A stretch of 64,000 nt of DNA from Aquabacterium sp. (GTDB lineage: Bacteria; Pseudomonadota; Gammaproteobacteria; Burkholderiales; Burkholderiaceae_C). Location: assembly GCF_016234775.1 (NCBI RefSeq), contig NZ_JACRAH010000027.1, forward strand, positions 1 to 64,000. Reading direction: 5' to 3'. Made by a program: the position numbers and the translations under genes. The notes beneath the pieces are model-generated. The model was given only the letters and a program-made list of their open reading frames with translations, did not search any database and was not told the DNA's origin. Positions 62,242-64,000 of this stretch are shown one piece after another; position 1 is the stretch's first letter; every line of letters begins with the position of its first letter.

Positions 62242-64000
<1,759 letters not shown>

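Overview
The window is a contiguous stretch of a high-GC betaproteobacterial chromosome, most likely order Burkholderiales (Comamonadaceae or a Leptothrix/Aquabacterium-like relative). The grounds are gene order (rho-rpmE; ftsH-folP-glmM beside pst/pho; carA-carB-greA; smc-zipA-ligA; dapC-dapD-pilU-dapE), polyhydroxybutyrate genes (phaR, 3-hydroxybutyrate dehydrogenase), a fused MnmC and a type B L31. Genes are dense, no gap between accepted genes exceeds 300 bases, and I see no insertion sequence, prophage, integron or CRISPR array. It reads as core chromosome, with a few less familiar genes and regulatory sites of interest.

Layout. 1-2973: the end of rho, rpmE with a structured leader, and a membrane glycosyltransferase-like protein. 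2985-9775: the phosphate module on the minus strand (pstS-pstC-pstA-pstB-phoU-phoB-phoR), with a Pho box at pstS and, further upstream, a second site that reads as a Pho box on both strands and faces a divergent fasciclin lipoprotein gene. 10512-21670: glmM, folP, ftsH, rlmE, yhbY, a DUF4149 protein, greA, carB and carA. 21894-25734: bacterioferritin and its ferredoxin with a Fur-box-like site, a hypothetical gene, a 2-hydroxyacid dehydrogenase and an MFS transporter. 25835-33147: rlmB, a YbbA-like ATPase divergent from a TesA-like esterase, phaR, an unknown membrane-anchored protein, tRNA-Val, relA and an alpha/beta hydrolase.

33224-40730: 3-hydroxybutyrate dehydrogenase, mnmC, an Hsp15-like S4 protein, then grpE-dnaK-dnaJ with sigma-32-like promoters. 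40894-44965: an unusual signalling cluster of two receiver-TPR proteins flanking a short soluble histidine kinase. 44996-48862: a large Orn/Lys/Arg decarboxylase, an NfeD-like protein, a DUF2237 protein and peptide deformylase. 48875-55680: ligA, zipA and smc. 55831-60058: queF, a CbiM-like membrane protein, an exported protein with a calcium-loop-like motif and two tandem diguanylate cyclases. 60114-64000: lysine/diaminopimelate genes dapC, dapD and dapE (cut by the window end) with a pilU ATPase between dapD and dapE.

The best candidates for something undescribed are the receiver-TPR/kinase/receiver-TPR cluster, the back-to-back Pho boxes at the fasciclin gene, the two-hairpin leader of rpmE, and the CbiM-like protein next to queF. 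Assignments come from reading translated sequence and motifs; no database search was possible.
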